Origin: Paenibacillus sp. UNC451MF
GTDB taxonomy: Bacteria > Bacillota > Bacilli > Paenibacillales > NBRC-103111
DNA: 64,000 nucleotides
Direction: 5' to 3'
Assembly (NCBI RefSeq): GCF_000686845.1
Contig: NZ_JMLS01000030.1
Location: forward strand, 1-64,000
This document shows, in pieces, positions 26,642 through 34,390 of this stretch. Each line of letters opens with the position of its first letter. Within the stretch, counting starts at the first letter, position 1. The notes beneath the pieces are model-generated. The model ran no database searches. It was not told where the DNA came from and saw only the letters and a program-made list of their open reading frames with translations. The translations under genes and the position numbers were made by a program.

Positions 26642-27562
26642 TTGATTTATATCATACTAACAGTTCTCGTAGGAGTCCTGTGCTGGCTTGCGGTGACGAT
26701 CTACCAAAGTTCTTATAAGAAAAGAAAGGCAGTCGAAAGCAATGACAGCTCAATTCTACAAAAGTCACAGCATCCGTTTAATAAAAGGATGGTAAAAGCA
26801 CCTATACAATCTTCAACTTCATTGATCCGTTATAACGAATATCTTTTAAGTACAACAGAAAGGATGCTATGTACTGCTGCTGGATGTGTAGTATTGGGTA
26901 CTATTGGATTTGTTTTTTACAAAAATGGTATTGCAGCAGTAGTTCTTGCCTGCGGTGGACTATATTATCCGGTCATCTGGAGAAAGCAAATGATTAGAAA
27001 ACGTAAGACACAGCTGCAATTGCAGTTTAAGCAGGCGCTTTCATCGTTGTCTTCAGCACTTGGTGCAGGTAAATCGGTAGAATCCGCGTTTAAGGAAGCA
27101 TTGACGGATTTACGGCTGCTCTATCCAGATCCAAAAGCGTTTATTGTGAAAGAGTTAGAGACAGTAAACCGTCGAATTGAAAACGGAGAAACGATTGAAT
27201 TAGCCCTAAAGGATTGGAGTGACAGGGCAGGTGTGGAAGATATTCAGCAGTTTGCGGAGGTTTTCATAACCTGCAAAAGAACGGGCGGCAATCTGGTTCA
27301 TGTCATTCGGCGTACGGCATCGATTATTCAAGAGAAGCTTGATATTCAACAGGATATACAAGTGATGATGGCGCAAAAACGTTTTGAATCCAAAGTCCTG
27401 ACTTTTGCTCCTTTGGTTGTAATTGCTTTATTGAATTTCAGTTCACCGGATTATATGGAGCCATTATATCAAGGCTCGGGGTTATTGATTATGACTACGG
27501 CGCTATTAGTACTAATAGGCTGCTATGCTATTACAAATTGGATTATGGACGTTAAGGTGTGA
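26642..27562 (+). CDS. tadB: Tad pilus inner-membrane protein TadB
   Basis: A 306-residue type II secretion F-domain protein. There are membrane segments near the N-terminus, around residues 80-115 and at the C-terminus. The cytosolic F domain includes LGAGKSVESAFKEAL and TCKRTGGNL. TadB and TadC form the platform on which CpaF acts. A TTG at 26642 lies 7 nt after AAAAGGAG and is preferred to the TTG at 26621, which has no site. Confidence 0.85.
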   Translation: MIYIILTVLVGVLCWLAVTIYQSSYKKRKAVESNDSSILQKSQHPFNKRMVKAPIQSSTSLIRYNEYLLSTTERMLCTAAGCVVLGTIGFVFYKNGIAAVVLACGGLYYPVIWRKQMIRKRKTQLQLQFKQALSSLSSALGAGKSVESAFKEALTDLRLLYPDPKAFIVKELETVNRRIENGETIELALKDWSDRAGVEDIQQFAEVFITCKRTGGNLVHVIRRTASIIQEKLDIQQDIQVMMAQKRFESKVLTFAPLVVIALLNFSSPDYMEPLYQGSGLLIMTTALLVLIGCYAITNWIMDVKV

Positions 27563-27568
27563 TGTTAC

Positions 27569-28435
27569 ATGGCGATGCTAATCGTTCTAGGCATCGAGTT
27601 CACGTTATGTGTTTTGATTTCTTGGACCGCTTACTCGCAATATATTAGTTTTGTAAAGGAGCACCGCAAGCAGATCAAAATCATTTGGCTTGCGCCGCTA
27701 GCCTTATATTTGATGGATCGGCTTCATTTAGCAGACCGTTTGGCGGAAGCCGTGTCAAGAGTACATCAGCAAATGATTGGATTGCATGGAAGTAAAAACG
27801 CTTTGATGCGGACAAAATGCTTCATTGCAGACATTTTGTCACTCAGTGTTGTTATTCTAATTGGCTGTACGCTGATCGGGGTAATGGCAGAAGGGAATAG
27901 CGAGATGCTTGGCTATGGAGTGGTCCTAATCCTGTTCGTTCCATTTGTACTTTATAAGGAATTGTCTAACCAATTGCGTAAGAAGAAGCGTCTGATGCTC
28001 TTGGAACTTCCGGAAGTACTGAATCAAATCGTTTTACTGGTTAACGCGGGCGAAACGGTGCAAAAAGCACTGCAGCGTTGTATTGAGAGCAAAACGTCCA
28101 TCGAAAAAAGTCCCCTTTTATCCGAACTTGCTATTGCTTCTTACGAAATTAGCATGAATGCTTCCTTTACTAAAGCGATGGAGGATTTCAATAAAAGATG
28201 CGGAGTGCAAGAGGTGTCCTTATTTACCACGACACTGCTTTTAAATTACAAACGCGGCGGCGACGAGCTTGTAATGTCATTGAAAGAGCTTTCGTCGACT
28301 TTGTGGGAGAAACGGAAGTCATTAGCCAAAACATTAGGTGAAGAAGCATCTTCGAAAATGGTATTTCCAATGGTTCTGATTTTTTTCATCGTTATGGTCG
28401 TCGTTGCAGCGCCAGCCATATTGTTAATGAATTAG
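27569..28435 (+). CDS. tadC: Tad pilus inner-membrane protein TadC
   Basis: A 288-residue second type II secretion F-domain protein, with hydrophobic segments at both ends and near residues 85-130. The F-domain block is VLLVNAGETVQKALQRC with YKRGGDEL. It starts 6 bp after tadB and is followed by the prepilin gene; together they are the core Tad export machine. Confidence 0.85.
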   Translation: MAMLIVLGIEFTLCVLISWTAYSQYISFVKEHRKQIKIIWLAPLALYLMDRLHLADRLAEAVSRVHQQMIGLHGSKNALMRTKCFIADILSLSVVILIGCTLIGVMAEGNSEMLGYGVVLILFVPFVLYKELSNQLRKKKRLMLLELPEVLNQIVLLVNAGETVQKALQRCIESKTSIEKSPLLSELAIASYEISMNASFTKAMEDFNKRCGVQEVSLFTTTLLLNYKRGGDELVMSLKELSSTLWEKRKSLAKTLGEEASSKMVFPMVLIFFIVMVVVAAPAILLMN

Positions 28436-28470
28436 TACAATATATCGAGGCTAGAGAGGAGAAAGTTTAT

Positions 28471-28590
28471 ATGAATTTGATTGGTCAGGCTATGCGCCGA
28501 TTTTGGAAAGAGGAGGATGGCCTTGGGACGCTTGAAATCTTATTGATTTTAGCGGTATTGGTTATTATAGCGATAGCTTTACCTAAGTGA
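28471..28590 (+). pseudogene. Flp-type prepilin gene, 3' end cut off by the prophage
   Basis: A 39-codon frame with AGAGGAG upstream. It encodes a basic leader, then DGLGTLEILLILAVLVI: a prepilin peptidase site with Gly at -1 and Glu at +5 ahead of a hydrophobic helix. Flp pilins are usually 50-65 residues, with further residues after the helix. Here the frame stops directly after the helix, 17 bp before the integrase gene. I infer that the prophage inserted in this gene. The stub may be nonfunctional as a pilin. Confidence 0.7.
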
Positions 28591-28606
28591 TCAAAGGTAT
28601 GAACTA
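28575..28606. other. predicted prophage left attachment site (attL)
   Basis: The junction between the truncated prepilin frame and the convergent serine integrase gene. Serine integrases are normally encoded next to their attachment site and read toward it, as here. The exact core cannot be fixed because the right junction lies outside the window. Confidence 0.5.
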
Positions 28607-30025
28607 TTACGCCCATACCACATTTGTTATTGACCATTTATCATCTGTTTTGGTGATCTCGATTCCCTTAAAAATAGTGTTGATAAAATCTTTCCTTGTA
28701 GCTCTTTCCAAGTAAGCCCAGTTTTCTTTCAAATGTGATATCGTTTCAATAACTTCCTGCAACGTTATTTTTACGTCTGGTTCCTCTATAATGTTCTCCA
28801 ACTGCATTTTCAGATCCTCAACACGGAGCATTTCCTCGTCAATCAAATTTACATAATCCTTATAGGGTAGCTTTCCATCTCCAAAAGCATATTGCCAATT
28901 TTTACGACGTTGATCACTTTTCTCGAGCTCCCTTTCGATTCGGTGACGGTCCATCTTAGGCGAATCTTTCGCCGCAGCAACTTCTTTAAATGAAATCCCT
29001 TGATTTTGCAAAACGAAATGTTCGAAAAACAGGCGTTCAAACTTGAGTTCGGAAAGATCGCCCTGGTCGCATTTACCGCGGAGTTTGTTAGAGCAGCGAT
29101 AAAAATAATAGTTTCTTCCTGATCTTGGACCCATAAGTCCATGGTATGGTCCGCCACATTTTCCACAACGAACAATCGATGAGAAAGGATAGTCATAAGA
29201 AGATCGAGACATTTCCTTGCGGGAACGCCGTTCAATGATTGTGTTTGCTTTTTTGAATGTTTCCACATCGATGATGGGATCATGGCCGGCTTCAACGATA
29301 ATACGTTCAGACTCCGGAGCTTCTTTAAGCTTCCAATGGTTTTTACCAGTATAGGTATGATTCTTTAAAATGACTTCAATGGAACTGCTATGAAAAGAAC
29401 CTCCACGTATTCCAGGGATGTTCTTTTTGTTTAGATGTTTAGCTATGGTCAGATAACCCCATTTTTTTTGGATTAACAGCCCGAAAACCTCTTTAATAAT
29501 CTCAGCCTGTTCAGGCACGATGATTAAACTGCCATCCTCTGATCTTTGGTATCCGAAAGGGGCAAAGGTGCTGCGTAGTCCTAACTCAGCACGTTTAACC
29601 ATTCCCTTTTTAACTTCTTCACTAAGGTTCTCACGAAACATCTGTGCAAATATACCGAGCAGGTACACAAACATACGACCCATGGGAGAAGAGGTATCTA
29701 TGTTTTCACTGATGGAGATCAGTTTTACATTCTTTTTATTGACCAACTCGACAAGATCGTAAAGGTCGGATATATTCCGTGTGAGTCGATCAAGTTTATG
29801 TACAAGAACTGCTTCGAATTTGCAGGCATTAAGGTCGTCGATCATTTCCTTAACACCAGTCCGGTTTAAGTCTTTGGCAGAAACACCAGGATCGGTATAT
29901 ATGCGAATTAATTCCCAACCCTGCAGTTTCACGTACTCCACTAATCGATCATACTGAGCTTGAAGTGAGAAACCATCAGTTAACTGTTTATCAGTACTAA
30001 CACGTGTGTAAATTGCAACTTTCAT
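28607..30025 (-). CDS. large serine recombinase (phage integrase)
   Basis: A 472-residue serine integrase. The N-terminal resolvase domain begins MKVAIYTRVSTDKQ with catalytic S10. The recombinase domain and a zinc ribbon (CGKCGGPYHG, then CSNKLRGKC) follow, and then a coiled-coil region, as in phiC31-like and A118-like enzymes. The ATG at 30025 is 9 nt after AGGTGG; upstream extension has no site and overlaps the next gene. It inserts and, with a directionality factor, excises the prophage. It reads toward the predicted attL 17 bp away. Confidence 0.94.
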   Translation of the reverse strand: MKVAIYTRVSTDKQLTDGFSLQAQYDRLVEYVKLQGWELIRIYTDPGVSAKDLNRTGVKEMIDDLNACKFEAVLVHKLDRLTRNISDLYDLVELVNKKNVKLISISENIDTSSPMGRMFVYLLGIFAQMFRENLSEEVKKGMVKRAELGLRSTFAPFGYQRSEDGSLIIVPEQAEIIKEVFGLLIQKKWGYLTIAKHLNKKNIPGIRGGSFHSSSIEVILKNHTYTGKNHWKLKEAPESERIIVEAGHDPIIDVETFKKANTIIERRSRKEMSRSSYDYPFSSIVRCGKCGGPYHGLMGPRSGRNYYFYRCSNKLRGKCDQGDLSELKFERLFFEHFVLQNQGISFKEVAAAKDSPKMDRHRIERELEKSDQRRKNWQYAFGDGKLPYKDYVNLIDEEMLRVEDLKMQLENIIEEPDVKITLQEVIETISHLKENWAYLERATRKDFINTIFKGIEITKTDDKWSITNVVWA

Positions 30026-30077
30026 ATAAAATGACCACCTTTGCTTGTTTGGGTAAATTACCATTTCGAGTAGTGCC

Positions 30078-30485
30078 TCAATATGATTCCAATTCGTAAA
30101 ATGGTCTAACAACCATGCAAAGCAGCTCCTCAAGGTCGTCGATTTGAATGATGAATTGCTCGATGTCATTATAATCAAAATCGAAATGGTCTCGTTTCTT
30201 CATCTTATCCATGCGTTCTACAACGTGAGTGAGAGAAATACCAAAATAATTAGGCCATTCTAGATTCATAATAAGATCTTCAAAGGCGATCGTTACACTC
30301 ATGATCTCGTCATGGAAATCGGCTATAAAATGTCTTTCAAAAGGAGCCTTAATAGGAAGGTATACAGCAGACTTGTCCCATTTTATTTTGCCGCGAGGAA
30401 AACGCACAATCATTTTCATCGGTACCAACCCAATATCATCAAGTTCAGGATGTTCTTCGTAAAATACACTTATTTTTGTTTTCAT
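30078..30485 (-). CDS. hypothetical phage protein
   Basis: A 135-residue acidic soluble protein without a recognised domain, rich in aromatic residues. It follows the ImmA-like gene with only a stop/ATG junction between them (TAG-ATG), so the two are probably translated from one message. It may be a partner of the protease or part of the lysogeny module; function unknown. Confidence 0.6.
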   Translation of the reverse strand: MKTKISVFYEEHPELDDIGLVPMKMIVRFPRGKIKWDKSAVYLPIKAPFERHFIADFHDEIMSVTIAFEDLIMNLEWPNYFGISLTHVVERMDKMKKRDHFDFDYNDIEQFIIQIDDLEELLCMVVRPFYELESY

Positions 30486-31088
30486 CTATGTACCAAACCT
30501 CGCTATCCTCTGACGCTCTATTTCTTGTTGTCGAAGTTTTACATACTCGGGAGTGATATGACTCGTATCGGTATCTCGTTCCCGCCATTCTTTTTCTTGT
30601 TGTCCTATATAAATCCGTCTGCTTATTTGATCAATCCTCTTCTGCACAAAGGGGATGGGGAGTATGAATTCTTCAGCAAGTACCTTTTCTAACGCAGCGT
30701 AGGAATATACGTCATGAATAATTTCTTGGATCATATAGATGGGCATAGCTGCGTAAAGTTGGAAGTGTGACGCTTGGGATTCCTGTAGCTCCATAAAAGA
30801 TTTAGGTAATTTATTTTGACAACCAATATGTCTTAAAAAGTGGCCAAGCTCATGGAAAAACGAAGCTCTTTTTATCTCTTTGGCATAATATGCGTGGAGT
30901 AAAATCATGCCGAAGTCGTCGTCCCAAACAATCCTGGTTTCATCTTTAGTAGTGTACACCATCGTATTGAAGATGGAGGCGACAAGGTCAATGTCTTCCA
31001 GATCAGATGCATAATGAATCCCATAACTACGATATTTTTGATAAATCCATGACTCAAGTTCGGTAGGTTTGTACAATGATAAATCCAT
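30486..31088 (-). CDS. ImmA/IrrE-type metallo-endopeptidase
   Basis: A 200-residue protein with the zinc-protease motif FFHELGH (H79, E80, H83). ImmA-type proteases in mobile elements cleave the element's repressor after DNA damage or other signals and so start induction. Here the CI-like repressor is encoded upstream in the same direction. GGAGGG is 5 nt before the ATG. The target is inferred from position. A 250-bp gap and a DUF3800 gene separate it from the repressor. Confidence 0.8.
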   Translation of the reverse strand: MDLSLYKPTELESWIYQKYRSYGIHYASDLEDIDLVASIFNTMVYTTKDETRIVWDDDFGMILLHAYYAKEIKRASFFHELGHFLRHIGCQNKLPKSFMELQESQASHFQLYAAMPIYMIQEIIHDVYSYAALEKVLAEEFILPIPFVQKRIDQISRRIYIGQQEKEWRERDTDTSHITPEYVKLRQQEIERQRIARFGT

Positions 31089-31241
31089 GAGATCCCTCCA
31101 TGATGTGGATATATTAGTAATAATGTGGATGGCTAGGAACGTATGTTCGTTTTAAATTTTAAAAGAAAAGCCTTTACAGGCTAATAATAAGAAAGTATTC
31201 TTATTGGATGTTCTCATATTTTTTACAATCTGTTCGTATAG

Positions 31242-31339
31242 TATAATTGACAATTGGAAAGAATTGATTTAAAGTTAGTTTTAGGGATCGAGGTATCTCG
31301 GTCGACCGCCCAGCTTTGCTGTGGCGGATTTTATTTTTT
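31242..31339 (+). ncRNA. putative small RNA antisense to the lysogeny transcript
   Basis: A TATAAT box (31242-31247, no good -35), then two hairpins: 31286-31303 (7-bp stem, loop GTAT) and 31306-31327 (CCGCC-CAGC with GCTG-GGCGG, one bulge), then ATTTTATTTTTT. The second hairpin is a good rightward terminator although all neighbouring genes read leftward. Confidence 0.35.
31306..31339 (+). terminator. rightward terminator between leftward genes
   Basis: A nine-pair stem with TTT loop and one bulged T, then ATTTTATTTTTT. The T-run is on the plus strand only, so it cannot simply end the leftward DUF3800 transcript. Confidence 0.6.
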
Positions 31340-32261
31340 ATGGACTCCATATTTTTAATCCCCAACCAAGATATTTAGGGAATTTGTAGAATTTCTTTTC
31401 TATTAGCTGAAATGATATATCTTTAAATTTTTCATCACACTGGTTTCTTGCATATTTGTGAATTGGAAACGATAAGAGATCAGCTAATTCCAAAACCACA
31501 AAAGTAGATTTATCATTATCTGACGTCCACCATTTAGGATTAAAATACACTCCTGCAATGTTATTAAAGTGGCTTGCCTTGTTTTGATTAGTCCCTTGTT
31601 CGAGTATCTCAACAATATGTTTCAAAACAAATCTATCTTCTTTCTTACCCCGTGATTCAATAATTATAATTCCTTTTTTGTTTGCTTCGTTTAACCCTTT
31701 GCAGTATCGTTCCATAATGAATCTAATAGCAATATGATAAGGGTGGTCAGGAGTTTTATACTTTAAATAATGCTTTTTCTTGTCAATATAACATGAAATA
31801 ATTTTAGTTGGAATTTTATCTATCATATTAGAAATTGCAGGCATGAAGTCATCATAATTGATCCTATTGAAAGGATATGATCTTTTCCTAATTTCACTCG
31901 AATGAAAACAAACTCGTTTAAGACTACCTTTATAATCACAAAGACCTTCATTCCAAAAAGTGAATTTGATATCATTCATTTCTTTTTTTAAAATATCGTA
32001 ACGTTTTTTATCGAAAATTACCCCTGTTAATGTAAAATCTTTAATAGATGAATCAATTTCATTAGTTTTATCTGCATCAACTTTTCTTTTGATTGACAAA
32101 AGATCAGAAGTTCCATTTTCATCGACACCCATTACAAAATCAACGTCATCTGGCCAATATTCAATTAATCTAGGACGTTGTTTCCATTCCAATAAAATCG
32201 CCTCGTAATAATCCCCATCGGTTGGAGTATTTGCTAGTGATCCTCTTGATTTTTCTTCCAC
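31338..32261 (-). CDS. DUF3800-like protein in the lysogeny module
   Basis: A 307-residue protein resembling the DUF3800 family: an early acidic motif DFVMGVDENGTSDLL, a middle segment ending IAIRFIMERY with IIIESRGKKED, and a C-terminal LELADLLSFPIHKY. The family has a predicted RNase H-like fold and often occurs in phages and defence contexts. Catalysis is unproven. It starts with GTG inside the repressor gene (28-nt overlap) with only a weak ribosome site, so expression should follow the repressor. It could be a superinfection-exclusion or abortive-infection gene; that is inference. Confidence 0.65.
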   Translation of the reverse strand: MEEKSRGSLANTPTDGDYYEAILLEWKQRPRLIEYWPDDVDFVMGVDENGTSDLLSIKRKVDADKTNEIDSSIKDFTLTGVIFDKKRYDILKKEMNDIKFTFWNEGLCDYKGSLKRVCFHSSEIRKRSYPFNRINYDDFMPAISNMIDKIPTKIISCYIDKKKHYLKYKTPDHPYHIAIRFIMERYCKGLNEANKKGIIIIESRGKKEDRFVLKHIVEILEQGTNQNKASHFNNIAGVYFNPKWWTSDNDKSTFVVLELADLLSFPIHKYARNQCDEKFKDISFQLIEKKFYKFPKYLGWGLKIWSP

Positions 32262-32608
32262 TGTTTTTTCAATTCTTCAAAAAGCTTTATATCCTCTTTA
32301 AGTCTACGTGCGACCTCAGGAGTCAATTCATGTTTTACCCCATCTAAATAAGCTACATTGATGTCTGGCGGAATATCAAGTTGAACTGAAGGTGAACGGT
32401 CATCTGTGCGACCTAATAAATAATCAATAGAGACATCAAATAAGTCAGCAATCTTATGTAGAGTTTCTTCTCTAGGAAGTCTGTTTTTTTCCTCTGACTC
32501 ATAACCAGCAATTGTAGGGCGTGAAACACCGAGCTTTTCTGCCACTATATCTTGCGTCCAACCGCATTCTTCTCTTAAAATTTTGAACCTTTGGTAGAAG
32601 GTCCCCAT
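32234..32608 (-). CDS. CI-like phage repressor (XRE family)
   Basis: A 124-residue protein with an N-terminal helix-turn-helix (GWTQDIVAEKLGVSRPTIAGY, residues about 16-36) and a helical C-terminal segment. It is divergent from a second XRE protein, with GTTCC-N5-GGAAC operators between them, the classical lysogeny switch layout. No RecA-cleavage (LexA-like) domain is present, which fits removal by the ImmA-like protease instead. Confidence 0.85.
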   Translation of the reverse strand: MGTFYQRFKILREECGWTQDIVAEKLGVSRPTIAGYESEEKNRLPREETLHKIADLFDVSIDYLLGRTDDRSPSVQLDIPPDINVAYLDGVKHELTPEVARRLKEDIKLFEELKKQWKKNQEDH

Positions 32609-32651
32609 TGTATCACCACCGGAACATTATATCTTTATTTTACAGTTACAT

Positions 32652-32666
32652 GTTCCTAAAAGAAAC
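32652..32666. promoter_or_regulatory. operator half-matched site O3
   Basis: GTTCCTAAAAGAAAC: the same 15-bp layout as the two perfect operators, with one mismatch in the right arm. Nearest to the repressor gene, so possibly autoregulatory. Confidence 0.5.
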
Positions 32667-32689
32667 GTAAATATAAGGAACAAAATGCA

Positions 32690-32718
32690 TTGACAACGTT
32701 CCGTTTAGGAACTATTAT
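32690..32718 (+). promoter_or_regulatory. rightward early promoter
   Basis: TTGACA (32690-32695), 17 bp, TATTAT (32713-32718). The spacer 32696-32712 contains a complete operator, so repressor binding would exclude RNA polymerase. Confidence 0.8.
32698..32712. promoter_or_regulatory. operator O1
   Basis: GTTCCGTTTAGGAAC, perfect 5-bp arms with a 5-bp centre, lying entirely inside the promoter spacer. Confidence 0.8.
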
Positions 32719-32731
32719 AGAGATGTAATAA

Positions 32732-32746
32732 GTTCCTAAACGGAAC
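32732..32746. promoter_or_regulatory. operator O2
   Basis: GTTCCTAAACGGAAC, perfect arms; its centre is the complement of that in O1. It lies just past the transcription start, 34 bp from O1 (about three helical turns). Confidence 0.8.
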
Positions 32747-32767
32747 AAAGAAAGGGGTGAGTTCAAT

Positions 32768-33004
32768 ATGAGAACGGAACTAGTAAGACGTCGTAATCAA
32801 CTTGAAATGACTCACGATGTAATCGCTGATAAAGCAAATATATCTAGACCGTATTACACGAATATTGAGGCAGGTAGGAAAGATCCTTCTTTTAAGGTAA
32901 TGAAAAGAATTGCTGATGTTTTGGAAACGACAGTAGATAGTATTTTTTTTGATCAAGACGTTCCGAATCGGAACATGAAATCCACAGCAATAGAAGCTAA
33001 TTAA
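32768..33004 (+). CDS. Cro-like XRE regulator
   Basis: A 78-residue protein that is essentially one helix-turn-helix domain (MTHDVIADKANISRPYYTNI, then EAGRKDPSFKVM). It is the first gene of the rightward early transcript, downstream of the operator-controlled promoter. Likely antagonist of the CI-like repressor. GAAAGGGG precedes the ATG. Confidence 0.8.
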   Translation: MRTELVRRRNQLEMTHDVIADKANISRPYYTNIEAGRKDPSFKVMKRIADVLETTVDSIFFDQDVPNRNMKSTAIEAN

Positions 33005-33008
33005 GGCG

Positions 33009-33134
33009 GTGCCTCATGGATATTCTCCTAAAATGGCAAGTCTTGAGCTTAAGTACAAATTGCTCACAACAATGGATCTATCTAAAGACGACCCAAATTA
33101 TGAACAAGAAGATGCGGTAAACGACCTTAGTTAA
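33009..33134 (+). CDS. possible small phage protein
   Basis: A 41-codon frame (GTG start; an internal ATG at 33033 would give 33 residues) with a hydrophilic, acidic product. No convincing ribosome site. Included because it fills the gap between two certain early genes in the same direction. Confidence 0.3.
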   Translation: MPHGYSPKMASLELKYKLLTTMDLSKDDPNYEQEDAVNDLS

Positions 33135-33186
33135 ATATTAAAGATCCTGGATGGGTTAGAAGCTCAAGCAAGAAAGGAGGGATAGC

Positions 33187-33345
33187 ATGCAAGAGTATTT
33201 TTCTTATGATAACAAGGTACCGATTGAGAAGAAAAAGCTGGTGGCATCAACAAGTAAATTATCGCAGGAGCTACTTGAGCGAATGGCGTTAGATATACGC
33301 AACAATAAAGCAAAGCAAGAAGAAAAGGCTGTTGGAGGGAATTAG
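33187..33345 (+). CDS. small basic phage protein
   Basis: A 52-residue lysine-rich helical protein, MQEYFSYDNKVPIEKKK at the start. AAAGGAGGG lies 6 nt before the ATG, a strong translation signal. Early-region gene of unknown function. A GC-rich hairpin (GCCCACTG with CAGTGGGC, about 33345-33365) starts at its stop codon. Confidence 0.6.
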   Translation: MQEYFSYDNKVPIEKKKLVASTSKLSQELLERMALDIRNNKAKQEEKAVGGN

Positions 33346-33496
33346 CCCACTGGTCAGCAGTGGGCATGGGAAGTCAGGAAGGAGACTAACGGGGAATAAA
33401 AAGGGGATTTGCTTACGCGGAATTTAGCAACTATATAGAGGATACTTCCTTTCTCCAGTAATTACCATTCGAAATTCGAAAGGAGGTTTTTACAAA

Positions 33497-33736
33497 ATGT
33501 TTACTCTAACAGCATCGGATATGAGCGAGAAGTTGAGAGTACTACGAATGAAAGCCGGTTTCACCCAAGAAAAGTTAGCTGAATTTCTATGGACCACTGA
33601 ATCGACAATAAGCAAAGTTGAAAATGGACATCAAGTTCCAGATGCAGTTATGTACGAAAATTGGATTTGGGTTTGTACCCACCAAGTAGTGAGATTTACA
33701 TACATCCATAATGGAAGGAGCAAGCAGCATGCATAA
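33497..33736 (+). CDS. XRE helix-turn-helix protein
   Basis: A 79-residue protein with an HTH of the Cro/CI type (FTQEKLAEFLWTTESTISKV, residues about 22-41) and a short aromatic C-terminal tail rather than a second domain. AGGAGG lies about 10 nt before the ATG. This is the third XRE protein of the element; probably controls early genes or acts as an antirepressor partner. Confidence 0.7.
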   Translation: MFTLTASDMSEKLRVLRMKAGFTQEKLAEFLWTTESTISKVENGHQVPDAVMYENWIWVCTHQVVRFTYIHNGRSKQHA

Positions 33737-34001
33737 TATTTCGGAAGCTCAATATAAAGCCAAATTGGAGGAATATCGAAGACGGTTGTTTCGGGATCCA
33801 AAAGTCGATTTAGATACAGCTTGTGGATTCTTTGATTGGGCAAGAGTCAAGCTAACTGATATGGAGCGTGAAAAATTACAGGTGGAAGAAATGAAAAAAG
33901 CCGCCCTGCCAGGCGACTTAGATGTTAATAATAATAAAGTTCTTAGAAATAGTATACCTAATATTGGAAAGGTTGGCAAGGTGGTGCACAACTATGCATG
34001 A
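33729..34001 (+). CDS. hypothetical early phage protein
   Basis: A 90-residue charged helical protein. The ATG at 33729 follows GGAAGGAGC inside the end of the HTH gene (8-nt overlap), giving translational coupling. No domain recognised. Confidence 0.6.
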   Translation: MHNISEAQYKAKLEEYRRRLFRDPKVDLDTACGFFDWARVKLTDMEREKLQVEEMKKAALPGDLDVNNNKVLRNSIPNIGKVGKVVHNYA

Positions 34002-34347
34002 GCAAAAGCTATTAGGCCAAATTATGGGATTGGCATTTCGCTTGAATCAAAATTCAAAATTCAATGTATTCGTCGAATTTTCAGGTCATGTAAATGAGCT
34101 TAGTGTAGAGATTCGTGATCCCATGTCCAGAAGAAGGCTAGTACAATGCAGTATTTATGTCACACGACCGGATGCAGAAGCTAAATTAGTTGAAGTCGGC
34201 TCCCAGTTATCAGACATTCTAACAACTGGCGAAATTGATTATTCAAGGCTTTATAAAGGCAGATATGGTCATAGAGAGGCTTATTTCTTTTGTTACGATT
34301 CTTTAAGTTGTAATCCTAGATACATAGCAAGAGAGCAGTTAGGTTGA
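33994..34347 (+). CDS. hypothetical early phage protein
   Basis: A 117-residue protein with mixed alpha/beta character. The ATG at 33994 follows AAGGTGG and overlaps the previous gene by 8 nt. No domain recognised; its place before the replication genes suggests a role in early DNA metabolism, which is only positional. Confidence 0.6.
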   Translation: MHEQKLLGQIMGLAFRLNQNSKFNVFVEFSGHVNELSVEIRDPMSRRRLVQCSIYVTRPDAEAKLVEVGSQLSDILTTGEIDYSRLYKGRYGHREAYFFCYDSLSCNPRYIAREQLG

Positions 34348-34390
34348 TTTAAAGGATACACACAGCCTGTTTGAAAGGAGGTAGATTCAA

